In this document: positions 1-11,257 of the stretch, in pieces
How positions within the stretch are numbered: position 1 is the first letter of the stretch
Layout: each line of letters opens with the position of its first letter
Assembly (NCBI GenBank): GCA_033002965.1
Contig: JAURVB010005960.1
Coordinates: 30,364-94,363, forward strand
From: Piper betle
Taxonomy: Eukaryota; Streptophyta; Magnoliopsida; Piperales; Piperaceae
Reading direction: 5' to 3'
Length of the DNA stretch: 64,000 bases
Made by a program: the position numbers and the translations under genes
Notes under the pieces: model-generated
What the model was told of the DNA's origin: nothing
The model's input: the letters and a program-made list of their open reading frames with translations, nothing else
The model's database searches: none

Positions 1-1
1 T

Positions 2-169
2 TACTTGAAAATGCAAGAGACTTTGGCTGTTGAGATTTTCAAGGGAAAAATTACCCATAAATCGGATGCATATCCATTGTTCAATGTTGATCCGGCCAAA
101 GTTGATCGGGTGTATGACATGCTAGTAAAAAAGGGGTTAGTGAAATCGGAGGAAGTCCTTGCTTCATAG
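2..169 (+). CDS. C-terminal end of an unidentified protein (partial, 5' end outside window)
   Basis: An open frame runs from the window edge for 55 codons to a TAG at 167-169. The encoded end is hydrophilic and helical-looking, with VDRVYDMLVKKGLVKSEEV near the C-terminus. That resembles the last helix pair of a pentatricopeptide-type repeat protein, but it is too short for assignment. A (TA)n tract and AT-rich DNA follow at once, as expected of a 3' UTR. The frame is coding-like (no stop, ordinary residue mix), but the function is not established. Confidence 0.45.
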   Translation, partial: YLKMQETLAVEIFKGKITHKSDAYPLFNVDPAKVDRVYDMLVKKGLVKSEEVLAS

Positions 170-1110
170 TTTTGTTATATATATATATATATATTCATAT
201 ATTTCTCGTCATTGGATGTTCTTCAGTTCTCTTGTCTATTTGTATATTTTTTCATTGTTCCCCAGGAATTGTACTGTTAAATTCATTAGAACCTCTTACT
301 GCGGGAGGGTATCTGCGGATGTTATGAAGACACCTTGATAATAGATATCTGATGGTCAATTTGCTCATGGGGTTGATATCATAAGCTCTTTCTTTCTTTC
401 ATGTCTATTCTTCTGGGTTCGAGCCTTTGTTTTGTCTGTGTCTGGAAGGAGCTTCTCTGCGCAATAATGCTCGTGTTTGAAAGTGTAACCCCACCCCGAT
501 TGCTATCCCTGTCTTTTTCAAAGCAATCGACGCAAATAACAAATCTTCCAAAGACACTCTTTTCATGTACTTGCCTTTCCAAAACCCAATTCTGTAACTG
601 TTTTTTTCGCTTTGTTTATCAGTCTCACGCTTTTAAATGCAACGATAAATGTGATTAATTATCGTCCTCAATAAGTTTGTTAAAGAGGGGTAGATATTTC
701 CGAATTGTGTGCTCATGTCATCTCCCTTACCCAATTCCATCAATGGAAGAACAATTTCTTCCTGCTGCAGGCAACTATGATATGTATGATATTGATAATA
801 CACTGCTGACAGCTTGTTTATTTATTTGACTAAAAGTAATATATGCATGGCCGTCATTCAATAACTAATGAAATTCTGACAAGCAATTATCATCAAATTT
901 GTTTGTGTAATAAAATGCATACACCTGTAACACCAGACAGCCCAACAGATGCCATGTCGAAATAACTCATTCAGTAATTGTATATGCGACTTTGATGATG
1001 CTTATCATTTTAGCAAACTGGGCAAAGTTCATTGTCTTCTTTTGCCGGGTATCTAACCCGTTGCTGTGCTGTGGAATCTATATCAGCGTCGAAATATTAC
1101 TGGCCGCATC
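170..1110. other. 3' UTR and intergenic spacer
   Basis: Non-coding DNA between the first gene and the P450 cluster, with a short (TA)n microsatellite at about 177-192. The part from roughly 985 to 1206 has a diverged counterpart at about 3380-3604, upstream of the second P450 copy, so the gene duplication carried the promoter along. No further gene is visible. Confidence 0.6.
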
Positions 1111-1114
1111 AACA

Positions 1115-1124
1115 TATATAAAAA
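1115..1124 (+). promoter_or_regulatory. Probable TATA box of the first P450 gene
   Basis: TATATAAAAA lies 83 bases before the ATG at 1207, a normal distance for a plant TATA box plus a short 5' UTR. Assigned by position and sequence only. Confidence 0.5.
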
Positions 1125-1206
1125 GAGAGCATGCAGCAGCTAAACATTTCCATAACATATTGGAGAGTCCATTCCATCCAATACAATTCTGCTTGTTCCA
1201 AGGACA

Positions 1207-3233
1207 ATGGAACTAGATCAGTTTTTGTTCCTCCTGGCTTTCTTTCTCTTTGTTCTGATGTTGATCAACACATCAACCAATTACAAAACTCAAAGGCTGA
1301 AATCCCACAAGCGGCATCTTCCCCGGGGCCTTGGAAACTGCCGTTCATAGGCAGCTTGCACCACTTGGTTGGGAGCTCATTGCCCCACCATGCCCTTAGG
1401 AACTTGGCTAGAGTCCATGGCCCCTTGATGCACCTGCAGCTGGGCGAGGTCTCCACTGTGGTAGTCTCATCTTCCCAAGTGGCCAAGGAGATCATGAAGA
1501 CTCATGACCTCAACTTCTCTTATAGAGATCAGATCCTCACCGCGAAGATTATTACCTATGGTTGTGTCGATCTTATCTTCTCTCCTTATGGTCCATATTG
1601 GAGACAACTTAGGAGAATCTGCATGAGCGAGCTGCTGGGAGCAAAACGTGTCCAATCTTTTGAGCTTATTAGAGTAGAAGAGGTTGGCTATCTGGTTCGA
1701 ACTGTCTCAGAGAGTCGTGGGATGGTGAACCTCTCACATTTGTTTTTGTCCTTCACAAATGATGTAACTGCCAGGGCAGCATTTGGTTCCAAGTGTAGAG
1801 ATAGAGAAGCTTTTTTGGCTAAGATGAAGCAGACGGTAGAGTCTACTAGTGGTTTTGAACTAGCAGATTTGTTCCCTTCTTCTAGCCTGATGCCTATGAT
1901 CAGTGGAACCCAGAAAAAATTGGAGAAGATTCACAAGGAATTGGATGTGATGTTGGATGAAATCGTAAGAGAACACAAGGAGATGATGCCATATGAGGAA
2001 GAACACGTGGAGGACCTGGTTGACGTATTGTTAAGGCTGCAGAGGGATGGAGGCCTTGAGTATCCTTTAACCGATGAAAGTATGAAGGCCTTCATTTTGG
2101 TGAGTATATAATCTGCCTTCAAATTTGTTAGTCAATCAAGGTCTTGAAGTCATGTTGCCTCCTGTAACTCTGTTATAGTTTCGTAAGATACCATTATACC
2201 AATCTGGGTTATCTGCCAAATTTCCTTGATTTGGGTGGGTGGCCTATATGCTAAATTAATTGACAGTGGTTGGTTGATGATGTTGAAATATGGATCGAGT
2301 GGGTGACTTTACTTATGTTAAAATGTTTTCTTCAATGGTTGACTTTAGCAGGTTTTGAATTCTTGAGCTTTAATGGTATTAGCTATTGACAATGGTATTT
2401 CATTATAGGTTTTGGTGTTTGTATGAAAAATTATTGGACGTCCTTCATTCTCTTACTCTTCCCTAAAAAAATTTCAAGTACTCTCCAAGACGAGTTCAAC
2501 ATTGAAAAGCTTCCGGTTATCATTCCTTGCAATCTTCACCAAATCAAAACACGTTAATGTAAAATAAAGGAAATATTAATTGTGCCTAAACATTTCTATC
2601 CTCGTGTTTTTTATTTTCCCAGGAATTGTTTATAGCAGGAAGCGAGACATCATCGACGGCTCTAGAATGGATAATGGCCGAGTTGATGAAAAATCCCAGT
2701 GTCATGAAGAAGGCACAAACAGAGGTGAGGAAGGCATGCCATGGAAAACCAGGTTTCAAAGAGGAAGATATACAAGAACTGAGTTACCTGAAGCTTGTTA
2801 TTAAAGAGACTCTAAGGCTGCACCCCCGGCTCCCTTGCTCATACCAAGGGAGTGTAGAGATGATTGTGAGATAAATGGGTATGAGATACCATCAAAGTCC
2901 AAAGTCATTGTGAATGCCTGGGCTATTGGAAGGGACCCAAATATCTGGGATGATGCCGAGAGCTTCAAACCAGAGAGGTTTATCAATTTGGCAGTGGACT
3001 TCAAGGGTGCCAACTTTGAGTTAATACCCTTTGGAGCTGGTAGAAGAATGTGCCCAGGAAGTGCGTTTGGTTTAGCTAACATTGAGCTTCCAGTTGCTAA
3101 GCTGCTCTACCACTTTGATTGGAAACTTCCCCCAGGTGTAGAGCCCAATTGCTTAGATATGTCTGAAAAATTTGGAGCTACAACATGTAGGAGGTCCAGC
3201 CTCGTACTATATGCTGCACCTTATAAGTCTTAG
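1207..3233 (+). CDS. Cytochrome P450, CYP71 family; two 1-base frame breaks
   Basis: Two exons, 1207-2099 and 2623-3233, join in phase 0 at the intron position typical of CYP71-clan (A-type) P450s. An N-terminal membrane anchor ([15 protein letters not shown]) is followed by the proline-rich hinge ([15 protein letters not shown]), the I-helix motif AGSETSST, the K-helix ETLR, the PERF region and the haem-binding [11 protein letters not shown]. It is expected to be an ER-bound, NADPH-P450-reductase-dependent monooxygenase of specialised metabolism. The substrate cannot be read from sequence; CYP71D/CYP71BE-like is a guess. The frame breaks twice, at the C4 run 1321-1324 and at the C5 run 2823-2827, each explained by one missing base. 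Restoring both gives about 501 aa, the normal length. Without them it would be a pseudogene, but everything else is intact, so sequencing error is more likely. Confidence 0.85.
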
Positions 3234-3604
3234 CCATCGCTCTTGACAAAAGAAAAGTATATTTTTCATTATCCGCATGCGACGTGCTAACCAATATGAT
3301 AAATGCCAAGTCAAATAACTTGTTCAGTATTATATATAACATATATGCGACTTTGTTTCTTTTTTTGGTTTTTTGCAAACATATGCGACTTCGTTACCTC
3401 TGTCATATCGTTTTAAGAAAACTCAAAGCATGTTCATTGTTCGCTTTTGCCGGGTATCTTAACATCTGTGCGGTGGAATCCATCTCAATCAATCAATATG
3501 TAAATAAAAGAGAGCAACGTGAGCTTATAAATTTGATCATAACTTATATTAGTGAGTGCATTTCATTCAATACAATTGAAATTGATCTGCTTGTTCTAGG
3601 AACA

Positions 3605-4493
3605 ATGGAACTCGACCAGTTTTTGTTCCTCCTGGCTTTCTTTCTCTTTGTTATGATGTTGATCAACGCATCAACCAATTACAAAACTCATCGGCTAACA
3701 TGCTACAAGCAGCAGCCCCCCGGCCGTTACCAATTCGCTTCATGGGCAGCTTGCACCACTTGGTTGGGAGCTCATTGCCCCACCATGCCCTTAGGAACTT
3801 GGCTAGAGTCCATTGCCCCTTGATGCACCTGCAGCTGGGCGACGTCTCCACTGTGGTAGTCTCATCTTCCCAAGTGGCCAAGGAGATACTGAAGACCTCA
3901 ACTTCTCTGACAGAGATCAGATCCTTACTGCAAAGATTATGACCTACGGTTTTGTTGATTTTATCTTCTCGCCTTATGGTCCGTATTGGAGCCAACTTAG
4001 AAGAATCTGCATGAGGGAGATGCTAGGAGCCAAAAGGGTACAATCTTTTGAGCCCATTAAAGAAGAAGAGGTAGGCTGTTTAGTTCGAACCATCTCGGAG
4101 AGTCATTGGTCAGTGGTGAACCTCTAGCAGCTGTTTTTGTCCTTCACAAATGATGTAACGGCCGGGGCAACGTTTGGTTACAAGTGTAGGGATGGAGAAG
4201 CGTTTTTGCCGAAGATGAAGCAGATAATAGAGCTCTTAAGTGGTATTCAGTTATAGCAGATTTGTTCCCTTCTTCTGGTCTTATCCGTCTGAAAAGTGGA
4301 ACTTCGAAAACATTGGAGAAGATTCACAAGGAACTGGATGTGATGCCGGATGAAATCATAAGACCACATAAGGAGATGGTGCCATATAAGGAAGGACATG
4401 TTGAGATCTTTGGTTGATGTCTTGTTAAGGGTGCAGAGGGATGGAAACCTTGATTATCCTTTAACAGATGAAAGTATAATGGCCTTCATTTTG
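3605..4493 (+). pseudogene. Broken duplicate of the CYP71 gene (exon 1 only)
   Basis: Exon 1 is a close head-to-tail copy of the gene at 1207, starting with the same anchor ([15 protein letters not shown]) and ending at a still-recognisable donor after 4493. Lesions include a frame change at the C6 run 3716-3721, a 5-base deletion near 3896 where the first copy encodes KTHDLNF, an in-frame stop near 4126 and further shifts downstream. Unlike the first copy, these cannot be explained by single homopolymer miscalls. Intron sequence homologous to the first copy continues to about 5126 and resumes after 9355, but exon 2 (I-helix to haem site) is missing. A non-functional relic of a tandem duplication that included about 220 bases of promoter. 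Confidence 0.88.
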
Positions 4494-5126
4494 GTCAGTA
4501 ATTCTGCCTTAACATTTGTTCTTCAATGATCAATATCTTGAAATTTATTCTACCCATGATGCCTATCTGTTTCCATTTTTATATAGATTGTGAGATACTT
4601 ACTATATAGACTTATAACATATGCTACAGTTAAAAGCAGTTCGCACATCTCCACCAATGGATGATGAGCTTGGAATTCTTATCTCGTATATGGTTGTGAA
4701 AAGAGTGAAGCTGTCAGTTAAACAAACACTCTTAAACACAACACTGCTCATATTACATTCTTATCTCTGAATATTTTGGAAAATAACCAACATCATTAAC
4801 TGAATATATACCCTTCATTTAATAGTTGGGGGGAGAGAAAGCACTGTAATAATTTATTTAAAATTGATTGCTTTGATAATATTAGTTACGGGCCCAACAC
4901 TTGTTCTCTTTAAATTTTTAAGTCAACTTCCGATATTTGCTACTGTCACGGATATTTCTTTATGGGGGTGTTAACTACTACTGAAAATTATTGGACGCTA
5001 TTGATTTTTTTACTTTCACTTTGAAAAATATTTTAGTACCCTCTAAGATCCGTTAACTAAGTATCAAACCATCTTCTCAGGTCACCAATACTTCTTAGGT
5101 CATTAATCTGTCAACGAAGCGAAATT

Positions 5127-5711
5127 TGTTGTTGTGGAGCCCTATTTGCCGCCAGAGACTTGCCGAAGACTCGTCAGAGTTAGAGAGGATGACTGGACGA
5201 GAAGAAGAAAAAGGAGCGAAGGAGGAAGACAGGGAGGTGAGTGCTCGAGCGCCGTGATGGCAAGCGCTCAAACGTTCGGGTGTTTTGGGAGAGACACACT
5301 CTAACCGGAATTTTTGGGCACCCGAGTGCCAAGACGTGGCCAAAATCGCGTTGAGCGGTTCCGAGCGGTTTTGTACGACTTTCTAAGTTATTTTTGTTTT
5401 CTTCTTCACTATTAATTTATAAGATTGAGTGAAAGGGAAGACTTTTATTCTTCGTTGGAAAAAGGTTTTAGGTTGGGGATCTTTTGTAATCTCATTATAT
5501 TAGGTTTTGGTGACGAGTTAAGAAGGTTATAATCTCTATGAATATAGTAGTAGAAGCTTTTGGTCATATGTCCCGTAGTTTTTAATCTTCGATAAGAGAA
5601 GAATTTTCTACGTTAAATATGTGTGTTCATCGTGCTTGATTTTATCTTTGTTCTTGTTATTATTATTGCACAGATTGTTACAAATTGGAATTCTGCATCA
5701 ATTTCGTAACA
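5127..5711 (+). repeat. 5' LTR of the copia element
   Basis: 585 bases, TG...CA ends, aligning along its length with 8781-9355 with many substitutions and small indels. It is followed two bases later by a primer-binding-site-like TGGTATTAAAAC, close to the TGGTATCAGAGC that many plant copia elements use to pair with initiator methionine tRNA. Confidence 0.9.
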
Positions 5712-5712
5712 A

Positions 5713-5726
5713 TTGGTATTAAAACA
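5713..5726 (+). other. Primer-binding site, tRNA-iMet type (degenerate)
   Basis: TTGGTATTAAAAC directly follows the 5' LTR, in the place and with the sequence expected of a mutated methionine-tRNA primer-binding site. Confidence 0.65.
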
Positions 5727-5764
5727 TGTTTTGCTCATATCAGTGTTGGTTTTGAGTGGGAGTC

Positions 5765-6022
5765 ATGACGGAAGACGAAAATGGAATGATTGAAAAGTTT
5801 GATAGGAAGAATTTTGAGTGGTGGAAGATTCAAATGAAGGACTACTTGTATCAAAAGAATTTATATTTGCCACTATTAGAAGAGAAGCCAGAGAAGATGA
5901 CCGATGAGGACTGGGTATTGTTGGTCAGGAAGGCTTTGGCAAGGATACGGTTGTGTTTGATAAAACGGGTTACCTTCAACATCTTCAATGAGAAGATCAC
6001 TTCAACTATAATGTCAGGCTAG
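5765..6022 (+). pseudogene. copia gag fragment
   Basis: An open stretch encoding the start of a UBN2/copia-type Gag, with KFDRKNFEWWKIQMKDYL as the recognisable core, ending at a stop at 6020-6022. The frame resumes in pieces downstream. A zinc-knuckle relic (CWICNNEGHVKND) lies at about 6463-6507, its last cysteine replaced by tyrosine. Confidence 0.8.
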
Positions 6023-6589
6023 GTATTATGAGAAACAATCTACTTCTTATAAACTTTTCTTTGTTGAAAAGTTTGATTACTTTGAAGATGTTGATGGTTG
6101 TTCTGTTGCAAATCATATGAATGAGTTTAACAATATTTAAAGACAATTGAATCCTTAGATGTCACATTTATTAATGATGTTAGAGTTTTGATGCTTTTAT
6201 GTTCATTCTCGAATAGTTGAAATAATATTGTGTTGACAATAAGTAATGCATCTAAAAGAGCTTTTGAGTTTAATGATGTAGTAATACAATTTTGAATAAC
6301 TAATGAAGAAGAGTCTTGGTGATTGTGGTGGACCATTAAGTAGTAATGTTTTATCAATTGATAATAACAAAGGGAAAGAAAGAGGTGAGAAGTTGAACTA
6401 AGTGGTCAGCAAAAGAAAGGAGCAGGTCAAAATCTAAGGGAAAATTTAAAAATACAATAGTGTGTTGGATTTGCAATAATGAAGGACATGTGAAAAATGA
6501 TTATCCAAACCGAGGAAATGATGAAGCAATTTGGTGAATCCTAGTAGAGAGTATGATGACTTGTGTTTGCTTACTTATACAAATTTGAA

Positions 6590-7110
6590 ATTCGAGTCAT
6601 GGTTTGTGGATTCTGAGGCTTCATTTCTTTGTACTGAACATAGGGAATAGTTTGTTAATTATATTTAAGGTGACTTTGGGCATCTGACCGTTAGTAATGG
6701 GAGGAATGCAAGATTATTGGTAAGGGGATAATTCAATTAAAGTTGCGGAATGAAGGGAAAATGTTTCTATAAGAAGTGAGACACATACCAGAGTTGAAAA
6801 AAAAATTTTATATTTGTTAGCAAGTTGGACAATGAGGGCTACGAGGTGTCATTTGAAGAGAATTACTGGAAGATTGGCAAATGAGCAATAGCAATGATGA
6901 AATATGAGAGAAGTGAAACTTTATACTATTCTCTATACATGTTGATCATGTTGTTTCTTTGGCACCTAAAAAGAATGAAAAAACAATATTGTGGCAATAT
7001 TTGGTCACTTGAGTGAGAGTGGCATGAGGATTTTGAAGTCTAAGGATATTTTGACAGGTATGAAAGATGTTAGCTTTGATTTTTATGAGAATTGTGTATT
7101 TGGCAAGTAG
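6590..7110 (+). pseudogene. copia protease and GAG-pre-integrase remnants; integrase core deleted
   Basis: A protease-like WFVDSEAS near 6600-6625 stands where copia elements carry WxxDSGAS, so the catalytic motif is altered. At about 6990-7105 a GAG-pre-integrase stretch (HLSESGMRILKSKDIL, then ENCVFGK) is readable in one frame. Within some 30-60 bases the sequence passes to the region just before the reverse transcriptase, so the catalytic integrase core is absent. Confidence 0.7.
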
Positions 7111-7149
7111 AAAAAATAGGAGCTATGCATGAAAAAAAACATCATGTTT

Positions 7150-8167
7150 TGTTACTGATGCAAGAGAACTAGAGTGTTTTGAAGAAGTTATATATGATGG
7201 ATTTCATCTTAAATGGGAGCAAGTCATGAGCTATGAGATGTCTTCTTCGGAGCATAATCATACCTAGGAATTGGTGCAGCAACTGACAAAGAAGAAAATT
7301 TTTCAGAACAAATGGGTATACGAGGTGAAATATGAGGCCGATGGGACAAAGAGGTTCAAAGCTAGACTTATGGTAAAGGGATTCGATCAAAAGAAAGATA
7401 TTAATTAATGAGAGTTTTCCCCTGTTGTGAAATTAACTTCTATCAAGACAATATTGAGTATTGTGCCTATGAAATATTTGCATTTAAAGCAACTTGATGT
7501 GAATACTGTTTTCCTTCATGGTAATTTAGAAGAGGAGATATACATACAACTGCCTGAGGGATTGAAGTTAAAGGGAATGGGAACTTGGTATGTCGACTTA
7601 AGAGGAGCTTGTGTGGACTGAAACATGCATTGAGGCAGTTATATTTAAAATTTGATAATTTTATGTTGGAAACTAAATTTGCTAGGTGTAATGCTAATCA
7701 TTGTGTGTATCTACAAAGGTATGAGGATAATGATTTTCTTATTCTTACTTTATATGTAGATGACATACTTGTTGCAAGTTCACGTATGAAGAAAATCAAT
7801 AATTTGAAAAAATTGGTAGAAAAGTTTCTATGAAAGTCTTAGGGGAGGCAAAACAACTTCTTGGAATGTAGATTACTTGAGATATAAAGAACATGAATTG
7901 TGGTTATCTCAGAAATGGTATGTGGAGAAGGTGCTAAAACAATTCAACATTGATAAGGCTAAACTGGTGACTATAGTTCTAGGTAGACATTTTAAGTTGT
8001 CCAAAGAGTTGTGTGCTAAAACAGGTGAAGAAAAAAAGGACATAAAGAATGCGCCTTATTCTTCAGCCACTAGGAATCTCATGTATGTTATGATGAGTAC
8101 TAGACCTGGAGTTATTAATCGATTTGTGTCTATCCTCGAGAATGAACATTGGCAAGTTGTGAAGTGA
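7150..8167 (+). pseudogene. copia reverse transcriptase remnant
   Basis: Pieces in several frames give the canonical copia RT order: NKWVYEVKYEADGTKRFKAR near 7305-7365, the LDVNTVFLHGNLEEEIYI block near 7492-7550, the LCGLKHALRQLYLKFD block near 7610, and the catalytic-site motif LYVDDILVA near 7750-7780. Stops and frame changes separate them, so no functional enzyme is made. Confidence 0.88.
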
Positions 8168-8318
8168 ATTTGAAGGTATTTGAAAAGTATGTTAAGTATT
8201 GTTTGTGTTTTGGGGAAAATAATATTGATGTGTGAGATTATATTGACTCAGACCATGGTGGTGATAGAGATAATGCAGGAGTACAACAAGATATGTTTTT
8301 CTTGTAGGTGAAACAACA

Positions 8319-8558
8319 GTGAGGCGAATTTCAAAATTACAGAAAATTGTTTCTTTATCTTCAACAAAAGCAGAGTATGTGACTGCTACGGAAGCAAGTA
8401 AGAAATTTATTTGGGTGAAGCAATTGATGAGTGAATTAAGTTTTGATAGAGTTGATTGTAATTTGTATAGTGATAGTCAAAGTGTAATTCATTTTGCTAA
8501 GAACTCAACATTTCATTCACGGACTAAGTATATTCACTTAAGGTATTATTTCATTTGA
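8319..8558 (+). pseudogene. copia RNase H remnant
   Basis: An open stretch carrying the copia RNase H signature: LSSTKAEYVTATEASKKFIW, then LYSDSQSVIHFAKNS and a FHSRTKYIHLRYYFI-type tail. A remnant in the correct place just before the 3' LTR. Confidence 0.85.
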
Positions 8559-8780
8559 TCCTTATTGGAGGATGGTTAGTTGAAATTCATGAAGATTGAT
8601 GGCCGCAAGAATCTTGATAATATGTTGATAAAACCGGTGGATGGATAGAAGTTGAGCTTATGCTCAACTTTGGTTCATTTGTGTTGAATGCGACGGATTA
8701 GATAGAACACAATCAATGGAAGGCTTGAGACATTAAGATAAGTGATTACGGAGTTTGCAATAAGTCTCCAGCTAGGAGAC

Positions 8781-9355
8781 CGTTATTATGGATCCCTATT
8801 TGCCATCGGAGACTCGTCAGAGTTGGAGAGGATGATCAGAGGAGTAGAAGAAAAGGAGTGAAGGAGGAAGAAATGGCGAGCGCTCAAGCATTCTGGTGTT
8901 TTGGGAGAAACACGCCAGGACGTGAGCACCCAAGCGCCCGATTCTTGGGCCCCTGGGCACTAAGACGCATACAAAACTGCGTTGAATAGTTTTAGAGGGT
9001 TTTACATGACTTTTTAAGTTATTGTATTGCTTTTTCTTCATTATTATTCAGTGTAACATGTTAATTTATGAAATTGAGTGAAATGAGAGTCCTTTGATCG
9101 TCATTGGGAGAAGATTTTGGGTTGTGGATACTTTAAATTTCATTGTATGAGTTTTTGTGACAAGTTAATAAGGTTATAATCTCTTTAAGTACAATAGAAG
9201 TTTTTGATCGTGTGTTCCATAATTTTTGACCCTTGATAAAAAGATGATTTTTCACATTAAATCTCTGTACTCATCGTGCTTGATTTTATCTTTGCCCTTG
9301 TTATTATTATTTCGATGATTGTTACAAATTGAAATTATGTATTAATTTCGTAACA
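8781..9355 (+). repeat. 3' LTR of the copia element
   Basis: 575 bases aligning with the 5' LTR. The first dinucleotide is CG instead of TG; the last is CA. A short purine-containing stretch (GCTAGGAGAC) just upstream is the likely remains of the polypurine tract. The flank AAATT matches the 5' flank. Confidence 0.9.
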
Positions 9356-9562
9356 AAATTATCAAATTTGCCCTAACATTTCTATCCTTTGTTCCGTTGT
9401 CCCATTTTTTTTGTCTTTAATGGAATGAGGATTTTTCACATTGTGCTTGATTTTATCTTTGTTCTTATTATTATTATTTCACTGATTGTTACAAATTGGA
9501 ATTTTGCATTAATTTCTGTAACAAAATTATCATATCTGCCCTAACATTTCTATCCTTTGTTC
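9246..9562 (+). repeat. Tandem duplication of LTR end plus intron flank
   Basis: The stretch 9246-9393 (last 110 bases of the 3' LTR, target duplication, and 33 bases of former P450 intron) is repeated at 9430-9562 with about a 15-base deletion and some substitutions. Both copies end in CCTAACATTTCTATCCTTTG, which also resembles the first P450 gene just before its exon 2. The duplication therefore arose after the retrotransposon landed. Confidence 0.75.
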
Positions 9563-9592
9563 AGTTAAGAACACCACAAATCACTTAATTAT

Positions 9593-11257
9593 TTACATTT
9601 GTGATACACCTAGATTTATTGGAAAACGACGAACAGGGACCAACACGAGTTCAGACTTTCGACGTGTAGTTCCTCCACGAACCTCGGCCATGTCCAAATC
9701 TTGAGGTTTCATATCATTCGGCAATTTCCAATCGAAGTAGTAGAGAAGCTTGGCTAAGGGAAGCTCAACATTCACCATACCAAACAACATACCAGGGCAC
9801 ATCCTTCTTCCAGACCCAAAAGGCAGATACTGCAAATATGTTCCCTTGTAGTCTATGGAGCTGCCAAGAAACCTTTCCGGGTTGAACACTTCACAATCAT
9901 CTCCCCACAAAGTTGGGTCTCTCGACATAGCCCATGAGTTGATTAGGACCTTGGTCTTTGATGGTATGTCATACCCACCGATCTTGCAGCTTTCTATACA
10001 TTCCCTTATAAGGAGGCAGACTGGTGGGTGTAACCTTAGAGTTTCCATGAGTACCAGTTTCATGTATTTTAGCTCATTGATGCCAGTTTCATCAACTGCT
10101 CCTTTACCTCCACAAACCCTTCTCGCCTCTTCTTGAACCTTGGCCATGATGGGTGGATGCCTCATAAGTTCTGACATGGTCCATTCTATCACCGTTGAGG
10201 ACGTATCTGTTCCCCCAGTAAACATGTCCTACACAAAAATTCACATACATGTAGTTCAAAACGCTTTAATGTTGCAAAAGTCCCATTGATTGATTGTGTG
10301 ATTATTGTGAAACACAATACCCACCATTATAATGGCTTTCACGCTATCCATGGTGATTGGAACATCTAGATCACTGTTCTGGATCTTCAATAGAACATCA
10401 ACCAAGTCTTCTTGATCATCTAATTGATCATGTTGATCGTCATCCTGCATAGAGGCTAATATGCTTTTCTGCTTGTGCTCCTCAATGATAGCAGAGATGA
10501 TCTTGTCCACCCTTTGGTGGAGTTTCTCCAGCTTGTACTTAAAACCAGTGACAAGAGGAAGCAATTTGTAGGAAGGGAACAAATCTGAAACGTTAAACCC
10601 ATTAGACATCAAAACGAACTCCCTAATGCAATCAACAAACCTTTCCTTCTCCTTGCACTTGGCCCCAAAGGCCACCCTTGAAACGACGTCTGCGGCCAAA
10701 GAGTAAACCTTCTGAGAGAGATTTACTGGTAGTCCTCCTTCACATGACTTCGACATGGATTCAATCATGCTCATCGCTTCCTCTTCTCTGACAGAGTGGA
10801 ACGACTCTATCCTCTTGGCAGCTAGAAGCTCCGTCACACAGATTTTCTTAAGCGACCTCCAATATTGGCCTATGGGGGATAAGGATATGTCGCAAGCCCC
10901 ATATACTACCACATCAAAGGACAGCATTTTAGGCCTTTGAGCAAAATTTTTATCATGGGTCTTCAAGATTTCAAAAGCTGGCTCTAGAGCAGAGACCACC
11001 ACCATGGATATCTGACCAAGTTGGAGGTGCATGAGGGGGCCATGCTTCTTGCTCAAGCTCCTCAAGGAATGGTGGGGAAGTGTTCCAGTGTTCAAGTGGT
11101 GCAGGCTTCCTATGATTGGCAGCTTCCATGGCCCTGGAGGCAATCTAGTTGTACCTGGGGTGCTCTTTGTAAACGGTGAGATCAGTATAAAATTTCTGAG
11201 AGCATATAGGAAGGTGAAGAGTAATAAAAGAATGAGGAAGAGATCATAGAATTCCAT
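9593..11257 (-). CDS. Cytochrome P450, CYP71 family (intact)
   Basis: Two exons, 11257-10325 and 10228-9593, with GT-AG borders and a phase-0 intron of 96 bases; 522 aa, uninterrupted. An N-terminal hydrophobic anchor is followed by LPPGPWKLPIIGSLHHL, the I-helix GGTDTSST with its oxygen-activating threonine, the K-helix ETLR, and the haem motif PFGSGRRMCPG with the cysteine ligand. Expected to be an ER-bound monooxygenase of specialised metabolism; the substrate is unknown. Between the K-helix and the next strand it reads LLIREC where the neighbouring gene reads LLIPREC, a one-codon loss in a substrate-recognition loop. It converges on the two other P450s but differs clearly in sequence, so it is an older paralogue. 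Confidence 0.93.

Larger units (their letters stand above)
5127..9355 (+). mobile_element. Degenerate Ty1/copia LTR retrotransposon
   Basis: A 4.2-kb element with two LTRs (5127-5711 and 8781-9355) and a perfect 5-bp target duplication AAATT (5122-5126 and 9356-9360). The 5' LTR starts TG and ends CA; the 3' LTR start has decayed to CG. The internal order is copia-like: gag, CCHC knuckle, protease, GAG-pre-integrase, reverse transcriptase, RNase H. All frames are broken by stops and shifts. The integrase core is missing, which explains the short length. It lies in the intron of the P450 pseudogene, same orientation. The diverged LTRs and many stops imply an old insertion that can no longer move by itself. 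Confidence 0.93.

Noticed and set aside
1207..3233. Calling the first P450 a pseudogene because of two frame breaks
   Set aside because: All catalytic motifs and splice sites remain, and the same type of homopolymer break occurs in essential genes in this window, so error is the better explanation. The neighbouring copy at 3605 has lesions of another kind and stays a pseudogene.
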